Made by a program: the position numbers and the translations under genes. A stretch of DNA of 64,000 nt from Stomoxys calcitrans (Eukaryota; Arthropoda; Insecta; Diptera; Muscidae): NCBI RefSeq assembly GCF_963082655.1, contig NC_081556.1:66021727-66085726 (forward strand), read 5' to 3'. The notes beneath the pieces are model-generated. The model ran no database searches. It was not told where the DNA came from and worked only from the letters and a program-made list of their open reading frames with translations. Of this stretch, positions 41,847 through 53,560 are shown piece after piece. Positions within the stretch are counted from its first letter, which is position 1. Each line of letters opens with the position of its first letter.

Positions 41847-42012
41847 TCTTAAACTTAGCATTCTTAATGGTGAAACAAAGTTGAACAATCTTGTTTTCAA
41901 AATTTGGCTTTCTCGACTAACAGACACCGTTAGAGGCACAATAACAGACAACAATTAAGATTTAGGTAAGCAGATTTTCTTTTTTGTGGTGATTTTTTAG
42001 CTAAGCTAAAAA

Positions 42013-42026
42013 AAATATATATATGT

Positions 42027-42064
<38 letters not shown>

Positions 42065-42068
42065 TATA
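42013..42068. repeat. (TA)n microsatellite
   Basis: TATATATA run interrupted by GTTG and ACA. Confidence 0.85.
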
Positions 42069-42139
42069 TTCTTAATTTTATTAAAATCCTAACGCTTAAT
42101 CATTGAATAAATATGTAAATATGTTGCGTTCTTCCTCTT

Positions 42140-42385
42140 TTGCAAATTGCTAATTTTGCCCATGAACAATCCACTATGGAACAGGGTCAAACTTCTCACA
42201 TTTCAATGAGTGCAGTCCGATTCAAGTTTAAGCTCAGTTATAAGGGGCCTCCTTTTTATAGCCTCCTTACAGCAATAGGAGGGAAAACCCACCACCGAAA
42301 ATTTTTCTGATGGTCACACCAGGATTCGAACCCAGGCGTTCAGCGTCATAGGCTGACATGCTAACCTCTGTGCTACTGTGGCTTC
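42140..42385 (-). mobile_element. tRNA-derived SINE, full head
   Basis: On the minus strand: box A TAGCACAGAGG (42,375-42,365), a stem CAGC-CTATGAC-GCTG like an anticodon arm, and box B GGTTCGAATCC (42,332-42,322), an exact match to the internal RNA polymerase III promoter consensus. Then come AGAAAAATTTTCGGTGGTGG, GGCTATAAAAAGGAGGCCCC and the tail with AACTTGAATCGGACTGCACT. The head resembles a tRNA but has no paired acceptor stem, so it is a SINE, not a tRNA gene. Confidence 0.85.
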
Positions 42386-42389
42386 TTAC

Positions 42390-43395
42390 TCTTTTAGTTT
42401 TGTCATTCCAACTGAATGATGAGCGAGGATAAACCAAGCCGCTTAGTAAGCATTATATTCCATACAAACATAGCGAGAAAATCCGCTTTATGGGTAAATA
42501 AAACACACTTTTAATTTATGTTCGATAAACGGAAATCGCAAAAAATTTCCAGTTTTAAATGCACTGATTTCTATTTAATAATTATTTTTTAATTAATTAC
42601 ATACAATGCCGTACCGTGACATAATAAACAGGTAAAAAATTCTCCAATGCGTAAAGAAAATTTCATTTGAGCTGCGTGCCTGCAAGCGAAATTTTCGGTA
42701 ACGGTATTGAAACGAATTCCTTTTGAGGTCGGTACCGCACTTTATTAGCCAAAAATGATTAAAAATCAGACACAGTAATGAATCTATATTTTCTACATCT
42801 GTAGTCTACACAACCATCTTCCAGCGCCTGAAAATGAAAATTTCACTAGAGGTCCGTAGTGAGCTTTAAGCTGGGTATGAAAAAGTGACCATCGGTCCCG
42901 CTTATAGCGAGATTACCCCGTTTTTTTCTCTATTCCACCACATCCCACTTTTCTTAGAAAAATCAAATTTTTTTCGTAAAATTTCCCGCTTTTGCATCTA
43001 AAATACGATAGTAAACTTTTTTAAAAATGCTGTTCAATTTGCTTTGAGGGAAACAAAAGGATATAATTTAGGGTCTAAAGGCCGACTTTAAATAAGATTT
43101 TGTTGTAGAAAGTCCTATTCAAACGAAACCTCTGCATTGTAGCAAGCGTTAGCGTATAAACAAATCAAGTTGAATCGTCAGTCGAAAAACTCATCACAAA
43201 CCAAATCAGTTTATAGAAAGTAAGAATTAGGCAGCAATATGCAAATAATTCTACATACAAAACATATATTTGAAAATACGAATTGCGGTGGGTTTGATAC
43301 ATTAAACGATATTATGAAAGTACAAGTTATAACACGTTCGGAAAGGTATAACATGTTCGGTCGGAAAGAATCTTATAAGTATGTGTCTCTACAGG
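42390..43395. other. Unassigned AT-rich stretch
   Basis: Contains CTGCGTGCCTGCAAGCGAAA near 42,678, a word that recurs with changes near 44,580 and 44,945, so part of the region is locally duplicated. No gene. Confidence 0.4.
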
Positions 43396-43399
43396 CCTC

Positions 43400-43712
43400 C
43401 TTATATGCATAGTACTACGTGCAAAAATTTTGCCCACTTGGATAATAGTTGAGCCCTTTATAGGGTTCAAGATGACAGATCGGGGGTTCGGTTTATATGG
43501 GAGCTTTATCTAAACATGGAGTTAGAGTTCTTTTTACAGACGGAGGATATGACGGATATGGCAAGATCGACTTAAAATTACATTAAATTTAAATTTAAAT
43601 TAAATGTTCAAGAATATATATCCTTGATGGGGACTACAACCAATATTTCGAGGTATTACAAACGAAATGGGAAAGTTGGTATACCCCCATCATATGATGG
43701 AGGGTATAAAGA
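43400..43712 (-). mobile_element. DINE-1-like element, short relic
   Basis: Reverse orientation; ends ATCATATGATGGAGGGTATA at about 43,708. Contains a variant of the hallmark block (CAAGAATATATATCC) and GTTTATATGGGAGCTTTATC. The 3' end is missing. Confidence 0.7.
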
Positions 43713-43714
43713 TC

Positions 43715-44955
43715 TAACATAAACTTTTCATGCTTCGATTTCTAGCATTTGATCTTATTTTTTTTCTTTTTCATAAATTTAATGAATAGTTTTAGTATTA
43801 TTTCATAAATAACTATTAAGTTGTAATAAAAAAAAATATTTAGTGGTTAAAAGTAGCTAATACATATTGTATATGAAGGACCTTAGCGTCCCGCTTTTTT
43901 AAGAATAGTTTTCCCGCCAAATCCCTCTTTTCCTCTCTGGAAACCCCGTCGTTGAAAACCCATTTCTTCGCGATTACTTTTTGAAACACTACACAAATAT
44001 CAACGAAAAAATCACAATTCTATTAAAATTTTACTGTAAGTAATGAGGGAATGTCCTACTGAATGAAATCAACAAGTTTCATTTGCTGTAAACTCTACTA
44101 TATAAAAAACAGTAATCGGCGAAAAATACCGCCAAAAGAAAATATAGTGCCAGCATTTACTGGCAAAGTGGGAGAGTCAGTTAGGTATACGCCTCCAATG
44201 AAAAGTAACAAAGTTACCTAATAGGCATTGTGAAATTTTTGCTTGCAGCAACGAATAAAAATATATGTTTTGGGCGCTTCGTTTTATAAGAAGTAATAAT
44301 GTTATTTGCAAATAGAAAAGTTTAATTTCGTTACATATGTACTATATTAGCCACAAATTATTGAAAATCATCTAAAAGAGTAATTTGATGTTTATCACCA
44401 TCTAGTAGTCTATACAGCTATTTTCGGGTGAATATGTAAATGTCTTAGCTGGACACGAAAATTTCGCTAAGGGTTCATATCCAGCTTTAAGCCTAGCAGC
44501 CAAGACATTTATGTCTCCACTGAAAAATAGTTGTGTAGACTACAAGATATCACCCCCCTACGCAAAAATTTCATTTGAGTAGGGAACTGCAAGCGATATT
44601 TTCAGTAACGGTATCGGTAACGAAAATTTCGCTTAGGATATATCAATGAATTAATTATACTGCCCTTTTAGTTGGGTATGCACCTCTAGCGAAGTATTCG
44701 GTGGCAGCCAAGATATTTATGTATGTCGCCAATGAAAAATAGTTGTGTAGATAACAAGAGGGCGACAAACAGCGATTTGTAACTTTGCTTGATTTGTACT
44801 GAAATTAAACGTTTTTATTTGCAAATAACTTTATTTCATGTTTCATGGACCGATCAAAAAATAAATGTTCATTCGTAGTTGCAAGAAAAAATTCTCCAGT
44901 GCCTGGTGTTTCACCCTGTTACGCAAAGAAAATTTTATTTGAGCTGCGTACCTGC
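43715..44955. repeat. Locally repetitive stretch without gene
   Basis: The phrases AAAAATAGTTGTGTAGA (44,523 and 44,737), GCAGCCAAGA (44,498 and 44,704) and GTAACGAAAATTTCGCT recur, indicating old local duplications. Frames are short and lack domains. Confidence 0.5.
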
Positions 44956-44958
44956 AAT

Positions 44959-45332
44959 GCATTTCTTATGGTAACGAAAATTCCGACAGAGGTGCATACT
45001 GCCCTTTACATTGTAATTTCTTTTGAATTGATGCTGTTTATGGCACTGGATTTCGTTTTTACTTGGCGAAACAAAAATTTGGTGTCAGAGTGATTACTAG
45101 ATGGCAATATTCAGAGGTGACAGAGGTCACCTCTGAATATTCAAAGCATTTCTTATGGTAACGAAAATTTTGACAGAGGTGCATACTGCCCTTTACATTG
45201 TAATTTCTTTTGAATTGATACTGTTTATGGCACTGGATTTCGTTTTTGCTTGGCGAAACAAAGATTTGGTGTCAGAGTGTTTACTAGATGGCAATATTCA
45301 GAGGTGACAGAGGTCACCTCTGAATATTTATA
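44959..45332. repeat. 187-bp tandem duplication, each unit ending in a perfect 36-bp palindrome
   Basis: Unit starts GCATTTCTTATGGTAACG at 44,959 and 45,146. Each ends with AATATTCAGAGGTGAC-AGAG-GTCACCTCTGAATATT (45,106-45,141 and 45,293-45,328): 16-bp arms with no mismatch and a four-base loop. The units differ at a few positions (GATGCTG/GATACTG, GATTACT/GTTTACT), but the palindromes are identical. Confidence 0.9.
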
Positions 45333-45334
45333 TA

Positions 45335-45938
45335 TGTCGACAATAAATCGTTTGCACTCACGATTCTATTATTTCTCGTTAACATAAATCGTTATCTATT
45401 TTCTCCTCTGGCAACTCTAAAAAAATAAAAAATTCTTCTCATGTTCAGAAATTCTTCTTGTATTAATTTAAAAACATCACAAATCTAATTAAAATGTACA
45501 CAATTACTTAGGGAAAGTGCTATCAAATAAAACTTTTGGGGATTTTTTCTTATTAAGAAATACACGCTACCACGCTCATAAATTGATTGTACCGAAAATT
45601 TTTAAGAAAAAAAAAAAAAAAAAAAAACAGAGAAAATACTCTAAAACCATCGTAAATATTTATCTTCATTTATTTCGTTAAAGTAAACACATAATAATAG
45701 TCCGTAATTAAGTTAACGAAGTTCTATACGTTATCGAAAACTTCTGATTTCAACGATGTCAATTATCGTTAAAAGTGGCTCCTGAATACAAAATTCGTTA
45801 TCTTTTCTGTTATAGCTTTTTAGATTCGTTAAAACTCATTTCCACTACAAGTCTCAATGTTTGAAAGACAAAAATACAAAAAATTGTTTGTGTAGACATA
45901 TCTACAATACATTTTTTTTTCTAATGAAATTTTTTTTT
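45335..45938. other. Unassigned AT-rich stretch
   Basis: No gene; a poly-A run lies at about 45,607-45,627. Confidence 0.4.
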
Positions 45939-45939
45939 T

Positions 45940-46280
45940 AGGTCAGGGCGGGCCGTGCTAAATTTTTTCTTAAGAAAAATTTTAATGAATTTTTTTCTGA
46001 AGACAAAATTTTAATGAAAATTGTCTAAAGACCGAATAATTATGACATTTGTTCTGTACAACTAAATTTTCTCTAAACACAAAATTTGAATGAAATTATT
46101 TGTAAAATCATTTCGACAAAATTTTGAATGAAATTTTTTCTAGACACAAAATTTCAATAATAAATTATCTTAAGACAAAATTTGTTCTATTCGACATTTT
46201 CTTTTTAATGAAAACAATTCGATGAAATTTTCTTTAATGACAAAATTTCAATGAAATTTTCTGTTAAAGACTGGTACTAT
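45940..46280. repeat. Degenerate ~30-bp minisatellite
   Basis: Repeated AAATTTCAATGAAATTTT / TCTAAAGACAAAATTT words at irregular 28-35 bp spacing. Confidence 0.6.
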
Positions 46281-46392
46281 GTCCGCTTTCCACCCTTGAA
46301 AACCCATGTTTTCGCCATTCCTGTTTTGAAACACTACACAAACTTCAATGATAAGATAACAATTTTATTTAAATTTAACCATTACTATTAAC

Positions 46393-47739
46393 TACACTCA
46401 TAGAAAAAAGTTTGCTGAAAATGGGAAAAACTGCTACTGCTGCAGTAGTTCTGCAGAGCACCAGGCTTACTGCTGAAAAGTTTGTTGTATGCTGAATTAT
46501 GAAGGGGATGTTAGAAGAAAAAAACAAGTGTGAATGTTTGTCTCCGTGGATGTATATAATCACCACTGACTGTACACTTTCTATAATCTTTTTAAACCCT
46601 CCACCATAAGATGGGGGTATACTAATTTCGTCATTCTATTTGTAACTACTCGAAATATTCGTCTGAGACCCCATAAAGTATATATATTCCTGATCGTCGC
46701 GACATTTTATGTCGATCTAGCTATGTCCGTCCGTCCGCCCGTCCGTCTGTCTGTCGAAAGCACGCTAACTTCCGAAGGAATAAAGCTAGCCGCTTGAAAT
46801 TTTGCACAAATACTTCTTATTAGTGTAGGTCGGTTGGTATTGTAAATGGGCCATATTGGTCCATGTTTTGATATAGCTGCCATATAAACCGATCTTGGAT
46901 CTTGACTTCTTGAGCCTCTAGAGTGCGCAATTCTTATCCGATTGGAATGAAATTTCGCACGACGTGTTTTGTCATGATATCCAACAACTGTGCCAAGTAT
47001 GGTTCAAATCGGTTCATAACCTGATATAGCTGTCACATAAACCGATCTGGGATCTTGACTTCTTGAGCCTGTAGAGGTCGCAATTATTATCCGATTTGCC
47101 TGAAACTTTGTACGACGGATTCAGCTTCCATATAAATTCACACAATTCTCAAAATTCGAATAGGCACAATTCTTATTCGAATAGGCTGACATTTTACATA
47201 GGTCTCCAACATATAATTTAATTGTGGTCCATACCGGACCATATCTTGATATCGCTCTAATAGCAGATCCTGTTTTGCCTAAGAAGAGATGCCGGGAAAA
47301 GAACTCGACAAATGTGATCCATTGTGGAGGGTATATAAGATTCGGCCCAGCCGAACGTAGCACGCTTTTACTTGTTTTTTTTTTTAAATTAAGAGACAAA
47401 AGAAATATGAGCGATCTTAGCCACATCTCGAAATGTATTGGTATACATGGATGGATCAGGTAGCGTCTTTTCAGTAATATTCCACAAATTAAAATCATCT
47501 CTTGCAACAAAATTTCTAAAAAAAAATGCCTAAAGTAATAAAACACATAACAGACAGACAAACATAAAAATAGCATAGCATTTTTTCAGCATTTGCTAAG
47601 CTGACCGAAATGTTTGCTGATACAGCAAATCTATGTTTGCTGAAACACCAGTAATGTCTGCTTTCCAATTTTCAGCAGACAAAAACTGTGGTTTAGCAAA
47701 CATTTTTGCTGTTTTGAATAACAAATTTGGTTGAGTGTA
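46393..47739. mobile_element. MITE-like element M2, split by a DINE-like element
   Basis: Left end ACACTCATAGAAAAAAG (from 46,394) and right end GGTTGAGTGT (to 47,738) share inverted ACACTCA, and ACT lies directly outside both ends, consistent with a 3-bp target duplication. Both halves are rich in TTTGCTGAAA and CAGCAAAC words. The DINE-like element at 46,590-47,376 is inserted in the middle. No coding frame. Confidence 0.5.
46590..47376 (+). mobile_element. DINE-1-like element, complete short form
   Basis: Left end TTTTTAAACCCTCCACCATA; INE-1 block at about 46,670-46,690; one to two internal units (AAACCGATC at 46,887 and 47,039); right subterminal TGTGGAGGGTATATAAG; imperfect hairpin TTCGGCCCAGCCGAA at about 47,341; terminal GCACGCTTTTACTTG. 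It has fewer internal repeats than the copy at 9,877, showing variable array length. Confidence 0.85.
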
Positions 47740-47799
47740 CTAAAGAAATCAGCAAGTTTTCTATTATCTAAAAAATATCGCGAGCAGTGAACGTAATAC

Positions 47800-48400
47800 G
47801 TTCCTTAAAAATAAATTTCATTGAAAATTTCTGTAAAGAAAAAGAAAGAAAACATTTTTTAAAGACAACATTTCAAAAAGAAATTACTATGGCAAAATTT
47901 AAAAATGTAAGACGAACTTTCATTATAATTTGTAACGAAAACAAAATTTATTTTTTTTAACATACACTTTCAATAAATTTTTTTCTTAAGAGAGACAGAA
48001 TCTTTATAAAACAAATAACTTTAACAAAATTTTTTCCAAAGACATTATTTGAATTAATTTTTTTTCTAAACGTCAATGAAATGTTTTCTAAAGACAACAT
48101 TTTTATTATTATTATTTCTAATAGACACAATTAAAAAAATATTTAGACAAGACATCAATAAAGATTTTATGTTTAGAAAACTTATGATAAAATGTTAATC
48201 ATATTTTTCTAATACAAAATGTTTATTAAAATTTTAAAAATTTGGTTTAAATCACTAATTTGATACAATTTTTTAAAAACATAATTTTAATAAAACCTTT
48301 TCTACAAGCAAAATTTCAATAACATATTTTTTAAAAACAAAATTGTAATGAAATTTTCTATAAAGATCAAAATGTTAAATGTTATGTTAAAATTTTTGTT
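47800..48400. repeat. Degenerate AT-rich minisatellite
   Basis: Same AAATTTTTTCTAAAGACA-type words as 45,940-46,280, at irregular spacing. No gene. Confidence 0.6.
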
Positions 48401-49305
48401 TTTCTTTCAAGATAATCTGGATATTGTTAATAATATTTTATACTCTTTTCATTCATAGACATAAACATAGACATAAATAAAAACCCATAATTAATTTGGT
48501 AAAATTTTCGCAAGAAATGCTTTATTAATATAATGATTTCCTTAAGGGGTACGTAGGAAAAACTGTGGTGAAAATTTGAATAGTCAAATTCCCAAAATGT
48601 TGACAAAACAAATTGAAAATACGTCTCAAACCGGTGAGATTTCTATTTTACGCAATTAGTCAGCATCCATCAAAAAAAGATATTTGTTGTGGCTGGCAAA
48701 AAATAAAGCCAGCGATGGCAATTGGAAGTTTGTGTGGGTGATGCGCAAAATTGAGAAATCTCCAGTATTAAGATCAATAGCGAAAGTGACTTACACATGA
48801 TATGTTAAATAACAAAAACCAAACAATTCTAAAGAAAATTCTTGCAAATTAGAAAACCAAAACCATATTTGAAAAAATCAATCACAAGGGAAGGAAATAG
48901 ATGTCTCAAGGATATTGCGTTTATATATTAAAATGCAAAACAAGCAAGAGAGCACTTAATGCTTAATGTCATAGTCTCATATTTGAATTTTAATTAAAAA
49001 TGAATAATTGTACTGATTTAATTTGTAAGTACAGTGAAGTAAATGATAATATTTTGAAGTATCCCCTTTCATTTATTTATACGAGAACATTAGCGTATTA
49101 GATCGCAAAGAAAAAATTTCTCAAACTTTTTGGCCAATGTAAGTAATTGAATTAATTATTCTGGGGGAAACAAATATTACATGACAACGGCTTTTACAAT
49201 ATTAATATTAAATAACTTAAACAGTACCTTCCTCAACAGAGATGGTATGGTGACAGCATACCAATTTACGCGAAAGAAAACATAAGCTATAATACAATGA
49301 AGTAA
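48401..49305. other. Unassigned AT-rich stretch
   Basis: No domain recognised. The 5' portion of the CR1-like LINE may start within this stretch, but I cannot place it. Confidence 0.35.
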
Positions 49306-49379
49306 ACTACCCAATACTACGAATCAATGATGCCTGAGTATAGTTTGGCATGCATGGTGACCAATATAACAAGAGAAGA

Positions 49380-50070
49380 GGTACACAAAATAAAGGTACG
49401 TGCATCGACCACTTATTAATTCGAAAAAATAAATCTGTAACACCTGCTAATGCATCCGTTGTATTCACGACTACCTCGGATCATCTCTCACGCATTCACT
49501 GTATGCGTGGGAGATGAGAGCAACTGGGATTGGAAGAGAAAACATTGGCAATGAACCATCTAACTTTTTCTTAATAAACTCTAAAATAGTGGGCAATAGT
49601 CAATCAAAACGAAGGCTGTAATGAAAAATTTGAAAATATATATCTTAAAGTTAGAGAAATTATCTTAAACTCTGCGCCGATTTCTAGAAAAATCAAAAAA
49701 AAAAAAGAAACAATTGTCCATGGCTATGTGACGAAAGTGTGATATATTGCGATATGAAAGATAAACTTTATCAACAGTTTAGAATAAATAGGAACAATTT
49801 AGAAGGAGAATATAAATCATTCAACAACAAGCTTAACGAAATTATAAACTATGCCACAAATGAATACAAAAGGAATGATTTTATAAACAAAAGAAAAAAC
49901 ATGTGTTGTACCTGATTACTAATAAACGAGATAATTGGAAAAAGAACTAACAATGTAGGCGAAGTTAAAAAGAAAAATTTTAAAAACTTTGATGTAAAAA
50001 TTGTTACCGAGGAATTCGAATTCAAAGCAAGTGTTCAAAATATTCTTCACGACTGCGAACTAGTGCAAAC
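49380..50070 (+). pseudogene. CR1-like ORF2: endonuclease end and linker
   Basis: About 49,395-49,490 reads TCIDHLLIRKNKSVTPANAS and VVFTTTSDH, the C-terminal catalytic SDH of the LINE endonuclease. From about 49,690 the frame reads WLCDESVIYCDMKDKLYQQF, LEGEYKSFNNKLNEIINYAT and NEYKRNDFINKRKN, the Lys/Asn-rich linker common before the reverse transcriptase, with a stop after CCT. It continues to about 50,070 (VEEFEFKASVQNILHDCEL type), where the DINE-like element is inserted. Confidence 0.65.
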
Positions 50071-50073
50071 AAA

Positions 50074-51128
50074 TGCATAGCGTGCTAAGTTCGGCAGCGC
50101 AAAATCTTATATACCCTCCACTATGGATCGCAATTGTCGAGTTCTATGCGCGGTATCTCTTTTTAGGCAAACAACGAATATTGAATAAGGACCATAAATG
50201 AATGCTGAACATTGTTCATTCGGATTAGAATTGCACCTTGTAGGGGCTCAAGAAGCAAAAATGGGAGATCGATTTATATGGGAGCTGTATCAAGCTATTG
50301 ATCGATTCAGACCATATTAAACACGTATGTTGAAGGTCATGAGAGAGGCCGTTGTACAAAATTTCTTCCAAATCGGATGAGAATTGCGCCCTCTAGAGGC
50401 TCAAGATGTCAAGATCTCAGATCGGTTAATATGGCAGCTATATCAGGTTAAGTACCGATTTACGCCATACTCAGCACAGTAATTGGAAGTCATAACAAAA
50501 CAGCTCATGCAAAATTTCAGCCAAATCGGATGACAATTTCGCTCTTTATGGGCTGAAGAAGTCAAGATCTAAGATTGTTTATATGACAGCTACACCAGAT
50601 TATGAACCGATTTAAATCATACTTAACACAGTTGTTGGAAGTGACACCAAAACACCTCGTGCAAATTGTGCCCTCTAGAGGCTCCAGAAGTCAAGACCCA
50701 AGATCGGTTTATATGGCAGCTATATCAAAACATGGACCTATTTGAACCATACTTAGCGCAGTTGTTGAAAGTGATACCAAAACACCACGTGCAAAATTCT
50801 CAAATCGGATGAGAATTGCGCCCTCTAGCCTCAAGAAGTCAAGAGCCAAGATCGGTTTATATGGCAGCTATTTCAAAACATAGACCATTTACAATCCCAA
50901 CCGACCTACACTAATAAAAAGTATTTGTGCAAAATTTCAAGCAGCTAGCTTTACTCCTTCGAAAGTTAGCGTGCTTTCAACAGACGGACGGACATGGCCA
51001 GATCCACTTAAACTGGCATGACGATCAAGAATATATATACTTTATGGGGTCTCAAAAGCATATTTCGAGGTGTTACAAACAGAATCACGAAATTAGTATA
51101 CCCCCATCCTATAGTGGAGGGTATAATA
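50074..51128 (-). mobile_element. DINE-1-like element inserted in CR1-like LINE
   Basis: Reverse orientation. The 3' end is at the left (AGCGTGCTAAGTTCGGCAGC with a decayed hairpin) followed by TATATACCCTCCACTATGG; the 5' end is at the right (CCTATAGTGGAGGGTATAAT). The INE-1 block is at about 51,030-51,050. Internal units recur near 50,427, 50,574, 50,704 and 50,852. The LINE frame resumes on the far side with NINANKGGGIDGI. Confidence 0.85.
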
Positions 51129-51484
51129 ACATTAATGCCAATAAAGGAGGAGGTATAGACGGGATTTGACCCATCGATATTAAAACAAATGCTGGAACGC
51201 TTGTTCAAACAATAACAAATATTGTAATCAAGCCGAAATAAAAATGTATTTCCCAATTTGTTTAAAACAGCACTGGTCAGGTCAATATTTAAAGCTGGTA
51301 ATATGGCTGACTACAATAATTATCGGCCAATATCTATTCTACCAGTTATTGAAAAAGTACTAGAAGATATTGTTGTACGAAGGATGAACGATTTGCTGAG
51401 AAACTACAAGTTTATAACAAGAAGCAATATGGATTTCAAAAAAGAAGAAACATTAACCAACTACTCGGTATTATTCATCATATA

Positions 51485-52091
51485 AAGGGTGATTTTTTTG
51501 AGGTTAGGATTTTCATGCATTAGTATTTGACAGATCACGTGGGATTTCAGACATGGTGTCAAAGAGAAAGATGCTCAGTATGCTTTGACATTTCATCATG
51601 AATAGACTTACTAACGAGCAACGCTTGCAAATCATTTTCAGTGAATGGGCCCTAGAAAAGTTGGCAGAAAATCCGCTTTTTTATCGACAAATTTTGTTCA
51701 GCGATGAGGCTCATTTCTGGTTGAATGGCTACGTAAATAAGCAAAATTGCCGCATTTGGAGTGAAGAGCAACCAGAAGCCGTTCAAGAACTGCCCATGCA
51801 TCCCGAAAAATGCACTGTTTGGTGTAGTTTGTACGCTGGTGGAATCATTGGACCGTATTTTTTCAAAGATGCTGTTGGACGCAACGTTACGGTGAATGAA
51901 CACATTTCGAACCGAACACTGATTTTGGTAATAAAATTCAATGATTTGCAAGCGTTGCTCGTTAGTAAGTCTATTCATGATGAAATGTCAAAGCATACTT
52001 AGCATCTTTCTCTTTGACACCATGTCTGAAATCCCACGTGATCTGTCAAATACTAATGCATGAAAATCCTAACCTCAAAAAAATCACCCTT
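51485..52091 (+). mobile_element. 607-bp Tc1/mariner-superfamily foldback element, copy B
   Basis: Flanked by TA (51,483-51,484; 52,092-52,093). Arms 51,485-51,636 and the matching inner end at right are inverted; the right arm extends 42 bp further than the left. Length is 607 bp, equal to copy A. Almost identical to copy A except that 51,637-51,686 holds transposase sequence where copy A has extended arm sequence. Confidence 0.85.
51598..51900 (+). pseudogene. Transposase fusion fragment in foldback copy B
   Basis: ATG at 51,598 starts MNRLTNEQRLQII, the first part of the N-terminal helix-turn-helix, fused in frame to FSEWALEKLAENPLFYRQIL, then FSDEAHFWLNGYVNKQNCRI and PYFFKDAVGRNVTVN. It then runs into the inverted right arm, so the last 40 residues (EHISNRTLILV onward) are antisense arm. 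The first catalytic Asp (FSDE) is present; the others are missing. The frame is open for 134 residues, but would be a deletion derivative, dependent on a full-length element elsewhere. Confidence 0.75.
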
Positions 52092-52483
52092 TATTAATAA
52101 ATATTTGAATAGAAAATGCATTGTCTCGTATTATTCATTTGCTTTAGTAAAGCGTTCGACACTTAATTACATAAAAAACTTCTTGATATCCCGGAAAGAA
52201 TTGGTATACGAGCAAATTGCGTTGAATGGATTAAAAATTACTTGCATTGTAGAAAACATAGGGTAAAAAGCGAAGAAAATTTTAGTCAGGATAAAAAAAC
52301 TTAAAACTCGGTCCCATACTTTACCTCATATACGCAAACGAAATAATAAGTCAAACAAATTGCAGCATGTTTTTGCATATGCCGTCGATATGGCTATAAC
52401 TGTTCCACACGAGGAAATAGCCATGACAATGGATTAATAATAAATGCGACTAAAACAAAGCTAATGCATACATAACAGCCTCA

Positions 52484-53335
52484 CATTCAAAATCTTATAT
52501 ATAAAAATCAATTTGTGTTTGTAGATTTGTTTGTTTCTGTATTCCTTATAGACTCAGAAACGGCTGACCCGATTTTCTTGAAATTTTCACAGATGGTGCA
52601 TAATGATCCCGTGGTGAAATAGGGTACTAAATTTTTTGATATCTGAAGGGGAGGCGAAACGCCAGATCACGGATACCCTAAAAAAAAATGTTATCCAAAT
52701 TTCGGATGGGGTACCTAGGGGGACAATATTCGGGAAAAGTGTCTATGGGGCGACCCCACCCCCACAACACCACCCAAATAAGAAGTATTTGCTGACTATT
52801 GCAATATGAGGCTCAAATAAGAGTTTAGAGTAGAATTCGATATATTTTTAAAGCCAACTTGGTCGTGGCCGCTATTCCCTCAAAACAACCCCCAAGCCGG
52901 TCATGTTTGCCGAATATGAAAATATGGGGCTCAAATTATAGGTATTTGGGAGTAGACCTCGTTTCTGATATCAACATTAGGGACCAACTGTCTAGGGATC
53001 GTCCCTCCACCAAAGCAACCCTCAAATAGAACGTATTTGCTCACCAAGACAATTTGGGTATTAAAGAGAGTGGAATTTAATATTTATAGTTTTTAGGACC
53101 AATACCCCAAACCGGACATATTTGCTGACTTTTGCAGTAAGGGGTTTAAATTAGATTAAAAAACGAATTTGATACCCAATTTTAAGGCCAATCGCAATAT
53201 GGGGTCAAATAAATTATATATAGTTATGTGATATAGCACGTTGCTGATATATTTTCCGGTCATATTTACCGATTTTCGACCATGCCAATATGTGGCTCAA
53301 ATGAAAGGTATTTGACCGTCAAAAACAACTATAGT
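52484..53335 (-). mobile_element. Non-autonomous element carrying ~130-bp repeat D units
   Basis: The left end is CTTATATATAAAAATCAATT, TGTGTTTGTAGATTTG and CAGAAACGGCTGACCCGATT, a widespread type of insect repeat end. From about 52,730 to 53,320 it holds five or six repeat D units in reverse orientation to 14,380-16,180 (ATATGAGGCTCAAAT at about 52,804 and similar). The CR1-like LINE resumes after it. Superfamily not determined. Confidence 0.6.
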
Positions 53336-53340
53336 TAAAA

Positions 53341-53560
53341 AATTCGAAAAAGAAACAAATCTTTTGGAACGTATCAATCACTCCCATAATACTAGAAGAC
53401 GAGCTGAAGGAAGATTCAAATCTCCAAGATTCAACAACAAGTATGGCAAAAGCTCAATTGAAGTCCAACTGCCCAATATATTGAACGCCATGTCAATTGA
53501 TATATTTTACTTAGCAAATAATATTAAAAGAAGGAAAGACTCAAACAGTTCTTGTTAAAC
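53341..53560 (+). pseudogene. CR1-like ORF2 C-terminus
   Basis: The frame reads ERINHSHNTRRRAEGRFKSP, RFNNKYGKSSIEVQLPNILN and AMSIDIFYLANNIKRRKDSN, ending SSC-stop at 53,558. The HxHNTR...Y..SSIxVQLPxxLN pattern is the normal C-terminus of CR1/jockey-group ORF2 proteins. It belongs to the interrupted LINE, since orientation and order agree. Confidence 0.65.

Larger units (their letters stand above)
51130..52480 (+). pseudogene. CR1-like reverse transcriptase, interrupted
   Basis: First half (51,145-51,480): NKGGGIDGI, FKTALVRSIFKAGNMADYNN, YRPISILPVIEKVLEDIVVR, the canonical P..K.G....NYRPIS motif. The reading breaks at the foldback element (51,485-52,091). Second half: FALVKRSTLN-type remnants of the catalytic FSKAFD motif at about 52,135, IRANCVEWIKNYLHCRKHRV, then GPILYLIYANEI in another frame and FAYAVDMAI at about 52,375. 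The catalytic box is YAVD instead of YADD, so one metal-binding Asp is Val. The enzyme is inactive from the substitution, shifts and insertions. Confidence 0.75.

Noticed and set aside
42322..42385. tRNA gene
   Set aside because: Boxes A and B are good, but no acceptor stem pairing and the SINE body follows; this is a tRNA-derived SINE head.
47121..47576. 151-residue minus-strand open frame
   Set aside because: It crosses the 3' end of a DINE-like element into unrelated AT-rich DNA and has no domain.
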